Part shown: in pieces, positions 25,739-33,937 of the stretch
Numbering within the stretch: the stretch's first letter is position 1
How the letters are laid out: the number at the start of each line of letters is the position of its first letter
Source: Nocardia jinanensis
GTDB lineage: Bacteria; Actinomycetota; Actinomycetes; Mycobacteriales; Mycobacteriaceae
Direction: 5' to 3'
DNA length: 64,000 nt
Assembly: GCF_014645735.1 (NCBI RefSeq)
Contig: NZ_BMMH01000005.1
Coordinates: forward strand, 124,001 to 188,000
The notes under the pieces: model-generated
The model's database searches: none
Told to the model about the DNA's origin: nothing
Seen by the model: only the letters and a program-made list of their open reading frames with translations
Program-made: the position numbers and the translations under genes

Positions 25739-26530
25739 TCAGCGCTGGGCGGCCGCCACGATGGCGGGTACGTTCGGCTCACCGGTCCACGCGGTGAGGC
25801 CACCGTCCACGACGAGGTTGTGACCATTGACGAACGACGCATCGTCGGAAGCGAGAAAAGCCACCGCGGCGGCGATCTCCGCGGGAGTGCCCTGGCGCCC
25901 GGCCGGAATGACCGCCCGGTAGGCATCGTCCAACGCCGGCAGGCTCATCGCGGCCTTGCCGTTGTTGGTGGGCCCGGGGCACACCGCATTGACGCGGATA
26001 CCCTCACCGCCGTGTTCGACCGCGAGGTACCGGGTCAGATTGACCACGCCGCCTTTGGCCGCGTAGTAGGGGGCGAGCCCCTTCGCGCCACCGAATCCGG
26101 AGATGGACGCGGTATTGACCACGCTTCCGCCGGTCCGGCGCAGATGCGGGAGGGCCGCGCGCACACCGTAGAACACCGAGTTCAGATCCACATCGATCAC
26201 CCGGTGCCACTGCTCGGGGGTGATCGTCTCCACCGTTCCGAACAGGGCGAAGCCGGCATTGTTGACCAGCGTATCCAGCCGCCCGAATATCGCGATCGCC
26301 GCATCGACCATCGCCTGCACCGATTCGGCGTCCGAGACATCGGTCCGGTGCGCCGCGAGGCGGTCGGTATCGCCGGACCGGCCGGCGACGAAACGGTCGA
26401 GTCCGTCGGCATCGATATCGGCGACGAGCACCGAGGCACCCTCCTCGAGGAAGCGCGCACTGATCGCCGCGCCGATTCCGCCCGCGGCACCGGTCACGAT
26501 GACGGCCTTTCCAGCGAACCGTGCGGTCAT
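25739..26530 (-). CDS. SDR family oxidoreductase
   Basis: A 263-residue classical SDR: VTGAAGGIGAA for the cofactor, DTLVNNAGFALFG, catalytic Ser in TASISGFGG and YYAAKGG with Tyr and Lys, and VNGHNLVVDGGLTAW near the end. Asp in LVADID after the second strand favours NAD. It would oxidise a hydroxyl or reduce a ketone on a CoA ester or free intermediate. It follows the AMP ligase by 13 bp and ends the upstream half of the operon; palindrome site 6 lies between it and the ACAD pair. Confidence 0.9.
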   Translation of the reverse strand: MTARFAGKAVIVTGAAGGIGAAISARFLEEGASVLVADIDADGLDRFVAGRSGDTDRLAAHRTDVSDAESVQAMVDAAIAIFGRLDTLVNNAGFALFGTVETITPEQWHRVIDVDLNSVFYGVRAALPHLRRTGGSVVNTASISGFGGAKGLAPYYAAKGGVVNLTRYLAVEHGGEGIRVNAVCPGPTNNGKAAMSLPALDDAYRAVIPAGRQGTPAEIAAAVAFLASDDASFVNGHNLVVDGGLTAWTGEPNVPAIVAAAQR

Positions 26531-26543
26531 ATCGTCTCCTCCA

Positions 26544-28151
26544 TCACGTTGTCATCCCTTTCCTGAATCCGCTCGTCCCCGGGACAGCGCCGGACTCCCC
26601 GGTCCGAGATCCGGCCGAGGCTCGCAGCGAGCGCTTATCGATCTTTCCCATGGCATTGCGCGGGAGCGCGTCGGCGAACACCACCGTGCGGGGGCATTTG
26701 TAACCCGCGAGACGTTCGCGGCAATACGCCCGCACGGCCGCCGAATCCAGCCCGGTACCACCCGGCCGGCGCACCACCACGGCATGCACCGACTCGCCGA
26801 ATTCACTGTCGGGTACCGCGATCACCGCGGCATCCGCGATCGCGGGGTGGCCCAGTAGGATCTCCTCCACCTCGGCCGGATACACATTGACCCCACCGGT
26901 CACGATCAGATCGGTCGCCCGATCGGTGAGGTGGACATAGCCGTCCGCGTCGACGAAACCGATCTCGCCGAGGGTGAACACGCCGGGCCGCAGGTGCGCC
27001 GCCGCCGTCTTGACCGGGTCGTCCAGGTAGGCGATACCCGTTCCGGTCGGATCCTCGAAGTACAGCAAGCCGGACTCGCCCGCGGCCAGCTCGTTCCCGC
27101 GGTCGTCGACAGCGAAGGCGCTGCGGAACGCGGCGGTGACCCGCCCCACGCTCCCCGGGTGCGCCAGCCATTCATCGCTGGTAATGGTGCAGACCGTGCC
27201 GGATTCGGTGGCGCCGTACGCTTCCAGGAACACCGGGCCCCACCACCGGATCATCGCCCTCTTCACCTCGACCGGACAGCGCGACCCGGTGTGACCGACC
27301 CGCACCAGCGAGTCGAGTACATACCGGCGCTTCACATCCCCGGGGAGGTCCAGTAATCGGCGGAAGTGGGTGGGGACCATGATCGAGGTCGCGACAGAAT
27401 ATTGCTCGATGGCCGCGAGCGTGCCCACGGCGTCGAACTTCTCCTGGACGACCACCGGTTGACCCGCGGCGAGCAGCCCGATGGCGGTCAGCGGACCGGT
27501 GTGGGAGAGCGGTCCGACGACCAGATGCACTCCGTCCTGTGCCATCGGCTGGGCACGCAACGCAGCCAGATGCTCGCCGAGCGAGAGGCTCCCGGACCGC
27601 CGGCCACCGAGTTCGACCGCCTTGGGTGAGCCGGTGGTACCCGAGGTGTACATCACCGTCGGTCCGACGAGACGGTCGTCACCGGGGCGGCCGGCCGGGC
27701 TCGCGGCGAGCCGGTGTTCCCAGTGCACCAGTTCGATTCCGGTCGGATCGGAACCGGCCGGGGTTCCGTCGATCCCCCAGACGATCACCGTGCCCACGCC
27801 GGCGGATCGCGCCGCGTCGAATGCGCGTTCCGCCGTTTCCGGGCCGGCGAACAGGGCGGCCGCTCCGCTGTCCCGGAGCAGCCGCGCCACCTCCGGTGCC
27901 GTCAGGTGCGAATTGATCACCACAGCCGATACCCCGGCATGCAGGATGCCCAGGTGAGTGAGGACGAGTTCGGCGCAGTTGGCGGCGAATACGGCGACGC
28001 GGCGGCGGCTTCCCAGGGCGATCGAATCGAGGGCGTGGACCAATCGGTCGACGGTTTCGTCCACCTCCGGCCAGGTGAGTGCGCGGTGGCTGTCCCGCAA
28101 CGCGATCTCGTCCGGCCGAACGGCCGCACACTCTTCCAGGTACATCGCCAC
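26544..28151 (-). CDS. Acyl-CoA synthetase (AMP-forming)
   Basis: A 535-residue ANL ligase: VMYTSGTTGSPKAVELGG phosphate loop, EAYGATESGTVCTIT, the hinge GVFTLGEIGFVDADGYVHLTDRATDLIVTGGVNVYPAE, and NAMGKIDKRSL with the catalytic lysine. The TGD aspartate of the hinge is replaced (LGE). It resembles fatty-acid and aryl-acid ligases of the FadD type. It lies 27 bp after the ECH gene and 13 bp before the SDR gene. Substrate unknown. Confidence 0.9.
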   Translation of the reverse strand: MAMYLEECAAVRPDEIALRDSHRALTWPEVDETVDRLVHALDSIALGSRRRVAVFAANCAELVLTHLGILHAGVSAVVINSHLTAPEVARLLRDSGAAALFAGPETAERAFDAARSAGVGTVIVWGIDGTPAGSDPTGIELVHWEHRLAASPAGRPGDDRLVGPTVMYTSGTTGSPKAVELGGRRSGSLSLGEHLAALRAQPMAQDGVHLVVGPLSHTGPLTAIGLLAAGQPVVVQEKFDAVGTLAAIEQYSVATSIMVPTHFRRLLDLPGDVKRRYVLDSLVRVGHTGSRCPVEVKRAMIRWWGPVFLEAYGATESGTVCTITSDEWLAHPGSVGRVTAAFRSAFAVDDRGNELAAGESGLLYFEDPTGTGIAYLDDPVKTAAAHLRPGVFTLGEIGFVDADGYVHLTDRATDLIVTGGVNVYPAEVEEILLGHPAIADAAVIAVPDSEFGESVHAVVVRRPGGTGLDSAAVRAYCRERLAGYKCPRTVVFADALPRNAMGKIDKRSLRASAGSRTGESGAVPGTSGFRKGMTT

Positions 28152-28178
28152 GGTGATTCTCCTGTACCGCTCTGCGGA

Positions 28179-28940
28179 TCAACGGCCCTGCCAGACCGGC
28201 GGGCGTTTCTCGGCGAAGGCCTTCGCGCCTTCCGCGGCGTCGCGGGAATCGAAAACCGGTCGCAGGATCGCGCGCTGGCGATCGAAGGCTTCGGCGTCGG
28301 ACCAGTCGCCACTCCGGACGATGATCTCCTTGGTCGCGGCCACCGCCAGCGGCCCGTTCGCGGTGATCGTCTCGGCCAGTTCCAGCGCCACGGTGAGCGC
28401 CGCGCCCTCCGCGGTGAGCCGGTTCACCAGACCGTATCGGTGCGCCTGTTCCGCGGTGAAGTGCGCGCCCGTGAGCGCGAGTTCCATGGCGACCTGATAG
28501 GGGATTCGCTTGGGCAGGCGCAACAGCCCGCCACCCCCGGCCACGAGTCCCCGCGCGACTTCCGGAATACCGAAGCGCGCGCTCTCCGACGCCACCACCA
28601 GATCACAGGCGAGGACGAGTTCGGTGCCGCCGGCCAAAGCGAAACCCTCGACGGCCGCGATGATCGGTTTACGCGGCGGGGTCTCGGTGAATCCGAGGCC
28701 CCGGCCTTCGACCGCCACCTTCTCCCCGCGGACGAATGCCTTGAGATCCATTCCGGCGCAGAAGTTTCCACCCGCGCCGGTGAGCACTGCCAGCGAGAGG
28801 TCGGCAGCGGAGTCGAGTTCGTCGACAGCCTCGGCCAGCCGGTGGCTGACCGCCGCATTGATCGCGTTGCGGGCCGCCGGGCGGTTGAGGGTGATCACCA
28901 TGACGCGACCGCGCCGTTCGACCAGGACTTCCTCCGACAT
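28179..28940 (-). CDS. Enoyl-CoA hydratase/isomerase family protein
   Basis: A 253-residue crotonase beginning MSEEVLVERRGRVMVITLNRP, with oxyanion segments CAGMDLKAF and VEGFALAGGTELVLACDLVVA. FGIPEVARGLVAGGGGLLRLPKR carries the first active-site Glu (IPE), but the second Glu position is Ala/Gly, a pattern shared with the ECH at 50678. That may shift the chemistry to isomerisation or hydrolysis. ATG 28940 is used because AAGGGAAGC precedes it. It follows the CoA transferase gene in the long operon. Confidence 0.9.
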   Translation of the reverse strand: MSEEVLVERRGRVMVITLNRPAARNAINAAVSHRLAEAVDELDSAADLSLAVLTGAGGNFCAGMDLKAFVRGEKVAVEGRGLGFTETPPRKPIIAAVEGFALAGGTELVLACDLVVASESARFGIPEVARGLVAGGGGLLRLPKRIPYQVAMELALTGAHFTAEQAHRYGLVNRLTAEGAALTVALELAETITANGPLAVAATKEIIVRSGDWSDAEAFDRQRAILRPVFDSRDAAEGAKAFAEKRPPVWQGR

Positions 28941-28988
28941 ATGAGCTTCCCTTCGAGTTCTCGGTCCGGTGCGTGTGGTGCGCACGGG

Positions 28989-30215
28989 TCAGGTCACGGC
29001 ACCGGCGATCTTGAGGTCGAGGGCCTGCGCTTCGTCGTAGCCGAGTTCGGTCAGGATTTCGTCGGTGTGCTCGGCGAACTGCGGCGCACGCGTCAGGGCC
29101 GGCGGCACCTCGTCGAACTTGACCGGATTGGCGACCAGCTTGCGCGCGATTCCGTCGGCATCGATCACCTCGACGATCCGGCCGTTGGCCAGCAGCGCTT
29201 CATCGTTGCCGAGTTCCCACGAATTCTGCACGGCGGCCCACTGTCCCTGCATCCCGGTGAACGCGTCGAACCATTCGGCGAGCGTCCGGCCGGCGATGAC
29301 CTCGGTGACGATTTCGATGGCTTTCAGGCTGTTGGCCAGCAGTGATTCCACAGTCGCGAACCGTTCGTCGGTGATCAGATCGTCGCGGCCGATATGCCGG
29401 CAGAACTCCGGCCAGTATCGCCCCGGCTGCAGCATCGAGAACTGGATCCAGCGGTCATCCGAGGTGCGGTAGGTGAGGGTGAGCGGATTGCGGCCTTCGG
29501 ACCTGCGCTCCACCTTCGGAAGCGGGCCACCGTTCAGTAACGCCAGGTTGACGGTGAACTGATTGGCCCAGGCACCCACGGCCAGCAGGGAGATATCGAG
29601 CGCGGACGGCTCTCCCGAAACCTTGCGGCCGTACAGGGCCGCGGCGATTCCCCCGGCGATGGTCATCCCGCCGATCGAATCACCGTAGGCCCCGGCCGGC
29701 ATTGCCGTGACCGCGGCGGCGTTCGGCGGGGTGCAGCCATCGGCGCTACCGCCGCGCGCCCAGAACGCGGTGGAGTCGTAACCGCCCTTCTCCGCGTCGG
29801 GTCCCTCGCCGCCGAACCCGGTGCCGGAAACGTAGATGATATCGGGGTTGATCTGTCGAATGGACGCCAGATCGATACGCAGCTTCTCGCGGGCGGCGGG
29901 CAGATAGTTGGTCAGGAACACATCGCTCGCCCGGACGAGTTTCTCCAGCAGCGGCCGGGATTCGGGCTTCTCCAGATCGATCCCGATACTGCGTTTGCCT
30001 CGATTGGGCCCCTCCATGATGGGATAGAAGGACGATCCTTCCCGGCCCCCCGCCTGTCCCAGGATCCGGCTCAGGCCGCGCTGCGCGTCCCCGCGTTCCG
30101 CGTGCTCGACCTTGACGATATCGGCGCCCCAGTCGGCGAGGACCGCTCCCGCCGCGGGTACGAAGGTGAACTGCGCGACTTCCAGGACGCGCACGCCTTC
30201 CATCGGGCGATGCAT
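28989..30215 (-). CDS. CaiB/BaiF class III CoA transferase
   Basis: A 408-residue single-module CoA transferase: GVRVLEVAQFTFVPAAGAVLADWGADIVKVEH, NRGKRSIGIDLEKPE, and the catalytic Asp in GGYDSTAFWAR. It should transfer CoA from a thioester to a free acid, recovering CoA from an end product or activating the substrate without ATP. ATG 30215 has GAGAGGAGCTGAGA before it; the longer frame has no start context. It lies 88 bp after the solute-binding-protein gene and 48 bp before the ECH gene. Confidence 0.92.
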   Translation of the reverse strand: MHRPMEGVRVLEVAQFTFVPAAGAVLADWGADIVKVEHAERGDAQRGLSRILGQAGGREGSSFYPIMEGPNRGKRSIGIDLEKPESRPLLEKLVRASDVFLTNYLPAAREKLRIDLASIRQINPDIIYVSGTGFGGEGPDAEKGGYDSTAFWARGGSADGCTPPNAAAVTAMPAGAYGDSIGGMTIAGGIAAALYGRKVSGEPSALDISLLAVGAWANQFTVNLALLNGGPLPKVERRSEGRNPLTLTYRTSDDRWIQFSMLQPGRYWPEFCRHIGRDDLITDERFATVESLLANSLKAIEIVTEVIAGRTLAEWFDAFTGMQGQWAAVQNSWELGNDEALLANGRIVEVIDADGIARKLVANPVKFDEVPPALTRAPQFAEHTDEILTELGYDEAQALDLKIAGAVT

Positions 30216-30303
30216 TCTCAGCTCCTCTCGTGCGGCCCGGTGCCGCAGCTGTCGTATCGGAAAAGGGGCGGCGTGGACCGGCCGTGCCTCCGAAGGCAAA
30301 GGG

Positions 30304-31857
30304 TCATCCGGTAACCCAGAGCGTGTCCACCAGCGGGGCGTCGATACCGGACAGCGCGACACCGCCCACGGTCGGCGCGGCGATCACGGCCGTCTCGTTG
30401 CGCGTGTACAAGATCATGGGCAGCAACTCGATGAAGCGCTCCTGGAGCTTCCGGTACGCCTCGGTGCGCTGCCCTTCATCGGTGGCCATCCGGCCCAGCC
30501 GCAGCGCCTCGTCGAGTTCCGGATCGGCCACCTCGGCGAAATTGGCGGTGCTGCCGGATTGGAGGCGTCGGGAGAATATGGGTTCGGGTTCGAAACTGTT
30601 GATACCGGTGATCCCGAACTCGTAGTCACCGGCGGCCAATTTCGCACCGATCGCGGCGTAATCGCCGGTCTCCACATCGACCTGCACATTGGCGAAAGTC
30701 GACAACTGCGACTGGACGGCTTGGGCGCCGCGCTGGTTCTCGGTCGTCGGGTAGGCGAGGATGGAGAACCGCACGGGTTTGCCCTCGGCGGCCAGCTCGT
30801 CGAACAGTCGCTGCGCGAGTCCGGGATCGTGGCCCGGAAGACCCAGCGCCGGATCGTGGTAGGGCGAGGTCTCGGTGAACAGTGAGGTGGGAACGGTGCC
30901 GTTGCCCCGGTTGCGGACGTCGTTCAGCGCGTCCAGGTCGAGGGCGGCGTTCACGGCACGCCGGGCCCGGATATCGTCGAACGGCGCCGCGGCGTTGTTG
31001 AGGACGAAGGCCAGGCCGCCGCTCTGATCCACCGGAGTGACGACGAAGCCGGCGGCTTCGGCAGTGGGGCGGTCACCCGCGCTCAGGCTCAGAATCAGAT
31101 CGGCGCCACCGGACTGCAGGGTGGACAGCCGCTGGTTCTGGTCGGCCATCGCGCGGATCGTCAGGCGATCGAGGTAGGGGCGCGGCGCGTCATAGTACGA
31201 CGGGTTCTTCGCCAGCACGATATCCCCGCCGCGTGACCAGCTGTCCAGCGTGAACGGTCCCGCACCGATCGGGTTCGCGTCGAAGGCCGCGGCCCCCTTT
31301 TCCACCGCGGCCGGGGAGGCGATCCAGTTCATCGCCGTTGTGGCGAGGGTCTGCCCGAACTGCCTCGTCGGCTCGCTCAGCCGGATCGACAGTGTGGCCG
31401 GCGAGGTCACCTCGGTGGCCGCGACCGTCCGCGCGTATCCCCCGTCGAGCGCGCCCACCGCCGGGTCTTTCATCCGGTCCCAGGCGAATTGCACGGCCCC
31501 CGCGTCGAACGGCGAACCGTCCGAGAAGGTGAGACCGGCGCGGAGCGTCAACGTCCATTCAATACCGTCCTTCGACTCGAGGGATTGCGCGAGTTTCGGG
31601 ACGATCGAATGATCCGCGGGATCGGTGCCCACCAATTGACCGTAGAGCGCGTTGCCGAGAGCACCGTCCTGCGGACCCAGGTTACTCAGGGTCGCCGGGT
31701 CGAGCGTGCGCGGCTCCTTGTTGACCAGGAACGTGGCGGCGCCGCCGGGCCGGGGCTCACCGGTGGCGGCGGGCGAATTCCCGCCCCCGCCGCAGGCCGA
31801 CGCGGCGAGAGTCGCCGCGGCGACCACCGCCAGAATCACCTTCGTCACTCGTGCCAT
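30304..31857 (-). CDS. ABC transporter family 5 solute-binding lipoprotein
   Basis: A 517-residue secreted lipoprotein. The signal peptide MARVTKVILAVVAAATLAASACGGG has the lipobox ASAC, so it should be anchored on the outer face of the membrane. The SBP_bac_5 fold is clear: EPRTLDPATLSN, WTLTLRAGLTFSDGSPFDA, NPIGAGPFTL, NNAAAPFDDIRARRAVN. It captures a peptide-like or hydrophobic solute for a Dpp-type permease. No permease is adjacent; the nearest are at 259-2102. A paralogue is at 39138. It sits inside a catabolic operon, which ties import to breakdown. Confidence 0.93.
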   Translation of the reverse strand: MARVTKVILAVVAAATLAASACGGGGNSPAATGEPRPGGAATFLVNKEPRTLDPATLSNLGPQDGALGNALYGQLVGTDPADHSIVPKLAQSLESKDGIEWTLTLRAGLTFSDGSPFDAGAVQFAWDRMKDPAVGALDGGYARTVAATEVTSPATLSIRLSEPTRQFGQTLATTAMNWIASPAAVEKGAAAFDANPIGAGPFTLDSWSRGGDIVLAKNPSYYDAPRPYLDRLTIRAMADQNQRLSTLQSGGADLILSLSAGDRPTAEAAGFVVTPVDQSGGLAFVLNNAAAPFDDIRARRAVNAALDLDALNDVRNRGNGTVPTSLFTETSPYHDPALGLPGHDPGLAQRLFDELAAEGKPVRFSILAYPTTENQRGAQAVQSQLSTFANVQVDVETGDYAAIGAKLAAGDYEFGITGINSFEPEPIFSRRLQSGSTANFAEVADPELDEALRLGRMATDEGQRTEAYRKLQERFIELLPMILYTRNETAVIAAPTVGGVALSGIDAPLVDTLWVTG

Positions 31858-31936
31858 ATCTCCGTGCTTCCTTCCGGACCGTCGATGTCCAGCGACTCGA
31901 CCGAATGCTGTGCGGGCGGTGCTCATTCGGCACGGA

Positions 31937-33586
31937 TCACTCGGAACGCAGGAGAATGGCGCCCGAGGGCACTCCCCCACCGGCCGAAACCACCGCGCAC
32001 CGGGCCTGCGCCACCTGCCGGCCCGGTGCCCGGCCCCGCAACTGGAGTACCGCTTCGCGGAACAATCCGTAGCCGTGCGTACGCCCGGCCGAGAGCTGGC
32101 CCCCGTGCGGGTTGACCGGCAACCGGCCGTCGATCGCGATACCCCGGCCTTTGTCGATGAAGTCTTCGGCCCCGCCGAACTCACAGAAACCCAGGCCCTC
32201 GAGCCAGGAGAGCGCATTGAACGTGAAGCCGTCGTAGAGACATGCGATATCCACGTCCTCGGGCCGCAGCGAGGTCCGGCTCCACAGATGGGCCGCGGGC
32301 CCGAGCGACTGCGGCATATGGGTGAGCGTGCCCTGATCCCACGACAGCCGTTCCATGATCTGGGTACCGACCGCCTCGACGAAAACGGAAGGTTGCGGCC
32401 GGTCCGCCGCGGTCTCGGCGGCCGAGATGACCACGGCCACCGCCCCGTCGATCGGGACGTCGCAGTCGTAGAGCCCGAACGGGGTCGAGATCATCCGTGC
32501 CGCGAAGTAGTCGTCGATGGTGATCGGATCCCGGTACACGGCTTCCGGATTCGCTGCCGCGTTCGCGCGCGCAGTGACAGCGATCCACCCCAGGGCGTCG
32601 CGGCCACGCCCGTACCGGTGCATATAGTGCGATGCCTGGCAGGCGATCCAATTGGCCGCCGACATCGCACCGTAGGGCGCCCGGAACTCATAGATTCCGG
32701 TCGCGGCGCCACCCGCGTCCCGCCAGCGCCCGCTGCGCTGGAGTTCACTCAGCGACGACTGCCATACGGTGCGGAAACACAGCACATGGCGGCACAGGCC
32801 CGACGCGACCGCGAGCATCGCCGCGATGATCGAACCGTTCTGACCCGGTGTATCTCCGCCGCCGTTGATCCAGGTGGGACGGATCTGCAGGGCATCTTCG
32901 AGCGGTCCGATCCCGCCTTCGGACATTCCCGGCGACGAGCTCCCCGGGTAGGTGGACAGGCCGTCGATATCGTCGAGGGTCAGGCCCGCGTCCTCGACGG
33001 CCTGCAGGCACGCGTCCACGGTCAGTGATAGTGGATCGACCATGAGCCGGCGCCCCAGCGACGACTGGCCGACGCCGGTGACGGCCACACGATCCTCGAA
33101 TTTGGCGGCGGCCGCCATCGGACGCAGGCGCGGGGTGATGTCCTCCGGCTCCGGTAGCACACCGGGCTCCCCGCCCGCGGCGGGATCGGGTTCGAACAGT
33201 GGAATGAACACCTCGTCGGAAAGCTGCTCGAACAGCACGCGCACCCGCAACCCGACGGAGACATCCCCCGGCTCACAGCCCACGATATTCGTGGTCAGCC
33301 GGACACCCGAATCCTCCTCGAGCGCAACGATCGCCACAATGTAGGGCGGCGGAAATGCCGGCAGCCACGCCTGCGCGTTCACGGTGAACCCGACGACAAC
33401 GCCCCGGCCCGATACCGGCACCGAGCTGAGCCTACGGCCGCGACAGGCGGCACAGATCGGTGGCCGCGGCGTGGCCATCCGGCCGCAGTCGTCGCATGTG
33501 GCGATACGGAGGACGCCGTCTCGACCCGAAGCCCAGAACTCGGCGCTGGCGAGCGTCGGCTGCGGGATCGGACGTTGGATATCCAC
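31937..33586 (-). CDS. DUF35 (zinc ribbon-OB fold) and thiolase-like (SCP-x) fusion protein
   Basis: A 549-residue two-domain protein. Residues about 10-150 form a DUF35 module with a zinc ribbon (Cys31, Cys34, Cys45, Cys48 in CDDCGRM and ICAAC). Residues about 165-549 form a thiolase-like fold: RVAVTGVGQSSLGRR, DACLQAVEDAGLT, ACLYDGFTFNALSWLEGLG, NPHGGQLSAGRTHG. The usual nucleophilic thiolase Cys is not evident. Separate proteins of these two kinds make the sterol side-chain retro-aldolase (Ltp2 with ChsH2). GTG 33586 is chosen for its AGGAG and its 89-bp distance to site 7. First gene of the long operon. Confidence 0.88.
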   Translation of the reverse strand: MDIQRPIPQPTLASAEFWASGRDGVLRIATCDDCGRMATPRPPICAACRGRRLSSVPVSGRGVVVGFTVNAQAWLPAFPPPYIVAIVALEEDSGVRLTTNIVGCEPGDVSVGLRVRVLFEQLSDEVFIPLFEPDPAAGGEPGVLPEPEDITPRLRPMAAAAKFEDRVAVTGVGQSSLGRRLMVDPLSLTVDACLQAVEDAGLTLDDIDGLSTYPGSSSPGMSEGGIGPLEDALQIRPTWINGGGDTPGQNGSIIAAMLAVASGLCRHVLCFRTVWQSSLSELQRSGRWRDAGGAATGIYEFRAPYGAMSAANWIACQASHYMHRYGRGRDALGWIAVTARANAAANPEAVYRDPITIDDYFAARMISTPFGLYDCDVPIDGAVAVVISAAETAADRPQPSVFVEAVGTQIMERLSWDQGTLTHMPQSLGPAAHLWSRTSLRPEDVDIACLYDGFTFNALSWLEGLGFCEFGGAEDFIDKGRGIAIDGRLPVNPHGGQLSAGRTHGYGLFREAVLQLRGRAPGRQVAQARCAVVSAGGGVPSGAILLRSE

Positions 33587-33674
33587 GATGGCGTGCTCCT
33601 CCACCTCGACGGACGGACCGCGGTTCTCCTCACCGGCCGGCGAGAACACTGAACGTGCTGCGGGTCACTGAGAA

Positions 33675-33692
33675 AATAAAGTAGCCTCAATT
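33675..33692. promoter_or_regulatory. Recurring palindrome, site 7
   Basis: AATAAAG TAGC CTCAATT, 89 bp before the DUF35-thiolase start, the same distance as site 1 to the permease. Confidence 0.65.
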
Positions 33693-33842
33693 AACGAGAG
33701 GTGTCAATGGACCACAGAACGGCCACCACCCACTCCCCGACGACGACATCGCCGGGCGATTGCGTCGGCCCTTCACCTCGTCGGAAATCCCGCACACACA
33801 CCGGATGCCCCGCGGCTGCGTAGCCCTCCACTCACCGATCGC

Positions 33843-33860
33843 TAAAGAGTGCACTTTAAT
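33843..33860. promoter_or_regulatory. Recurring palindrome, site 8
   Basis: TAAAGAG TGCA CTTTAAT with a perfect inner AGTGCACT, 78 bp before the fused ACAD gene. Confidence 0.68.
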
Positions 33861-33937
33861 AGAAGTGCGGCCGCCCTGCGCCCGAGTAGGGAAACGCTTC
33901 CGCGGCATGCGCCGTCACCGAACAACGAAGGAAGATC

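Larger units (their letters stand above)
33587..33937. other. Divergent promoter region, 351 bp
   Basis: It separates the DUF35-thiolase operon (-) from the fused ACAD gene (+). Two recurring palindromes lie at 33675 and 33843. I see no gene here; short frames have no ribosome site. Confidence 0.6.
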
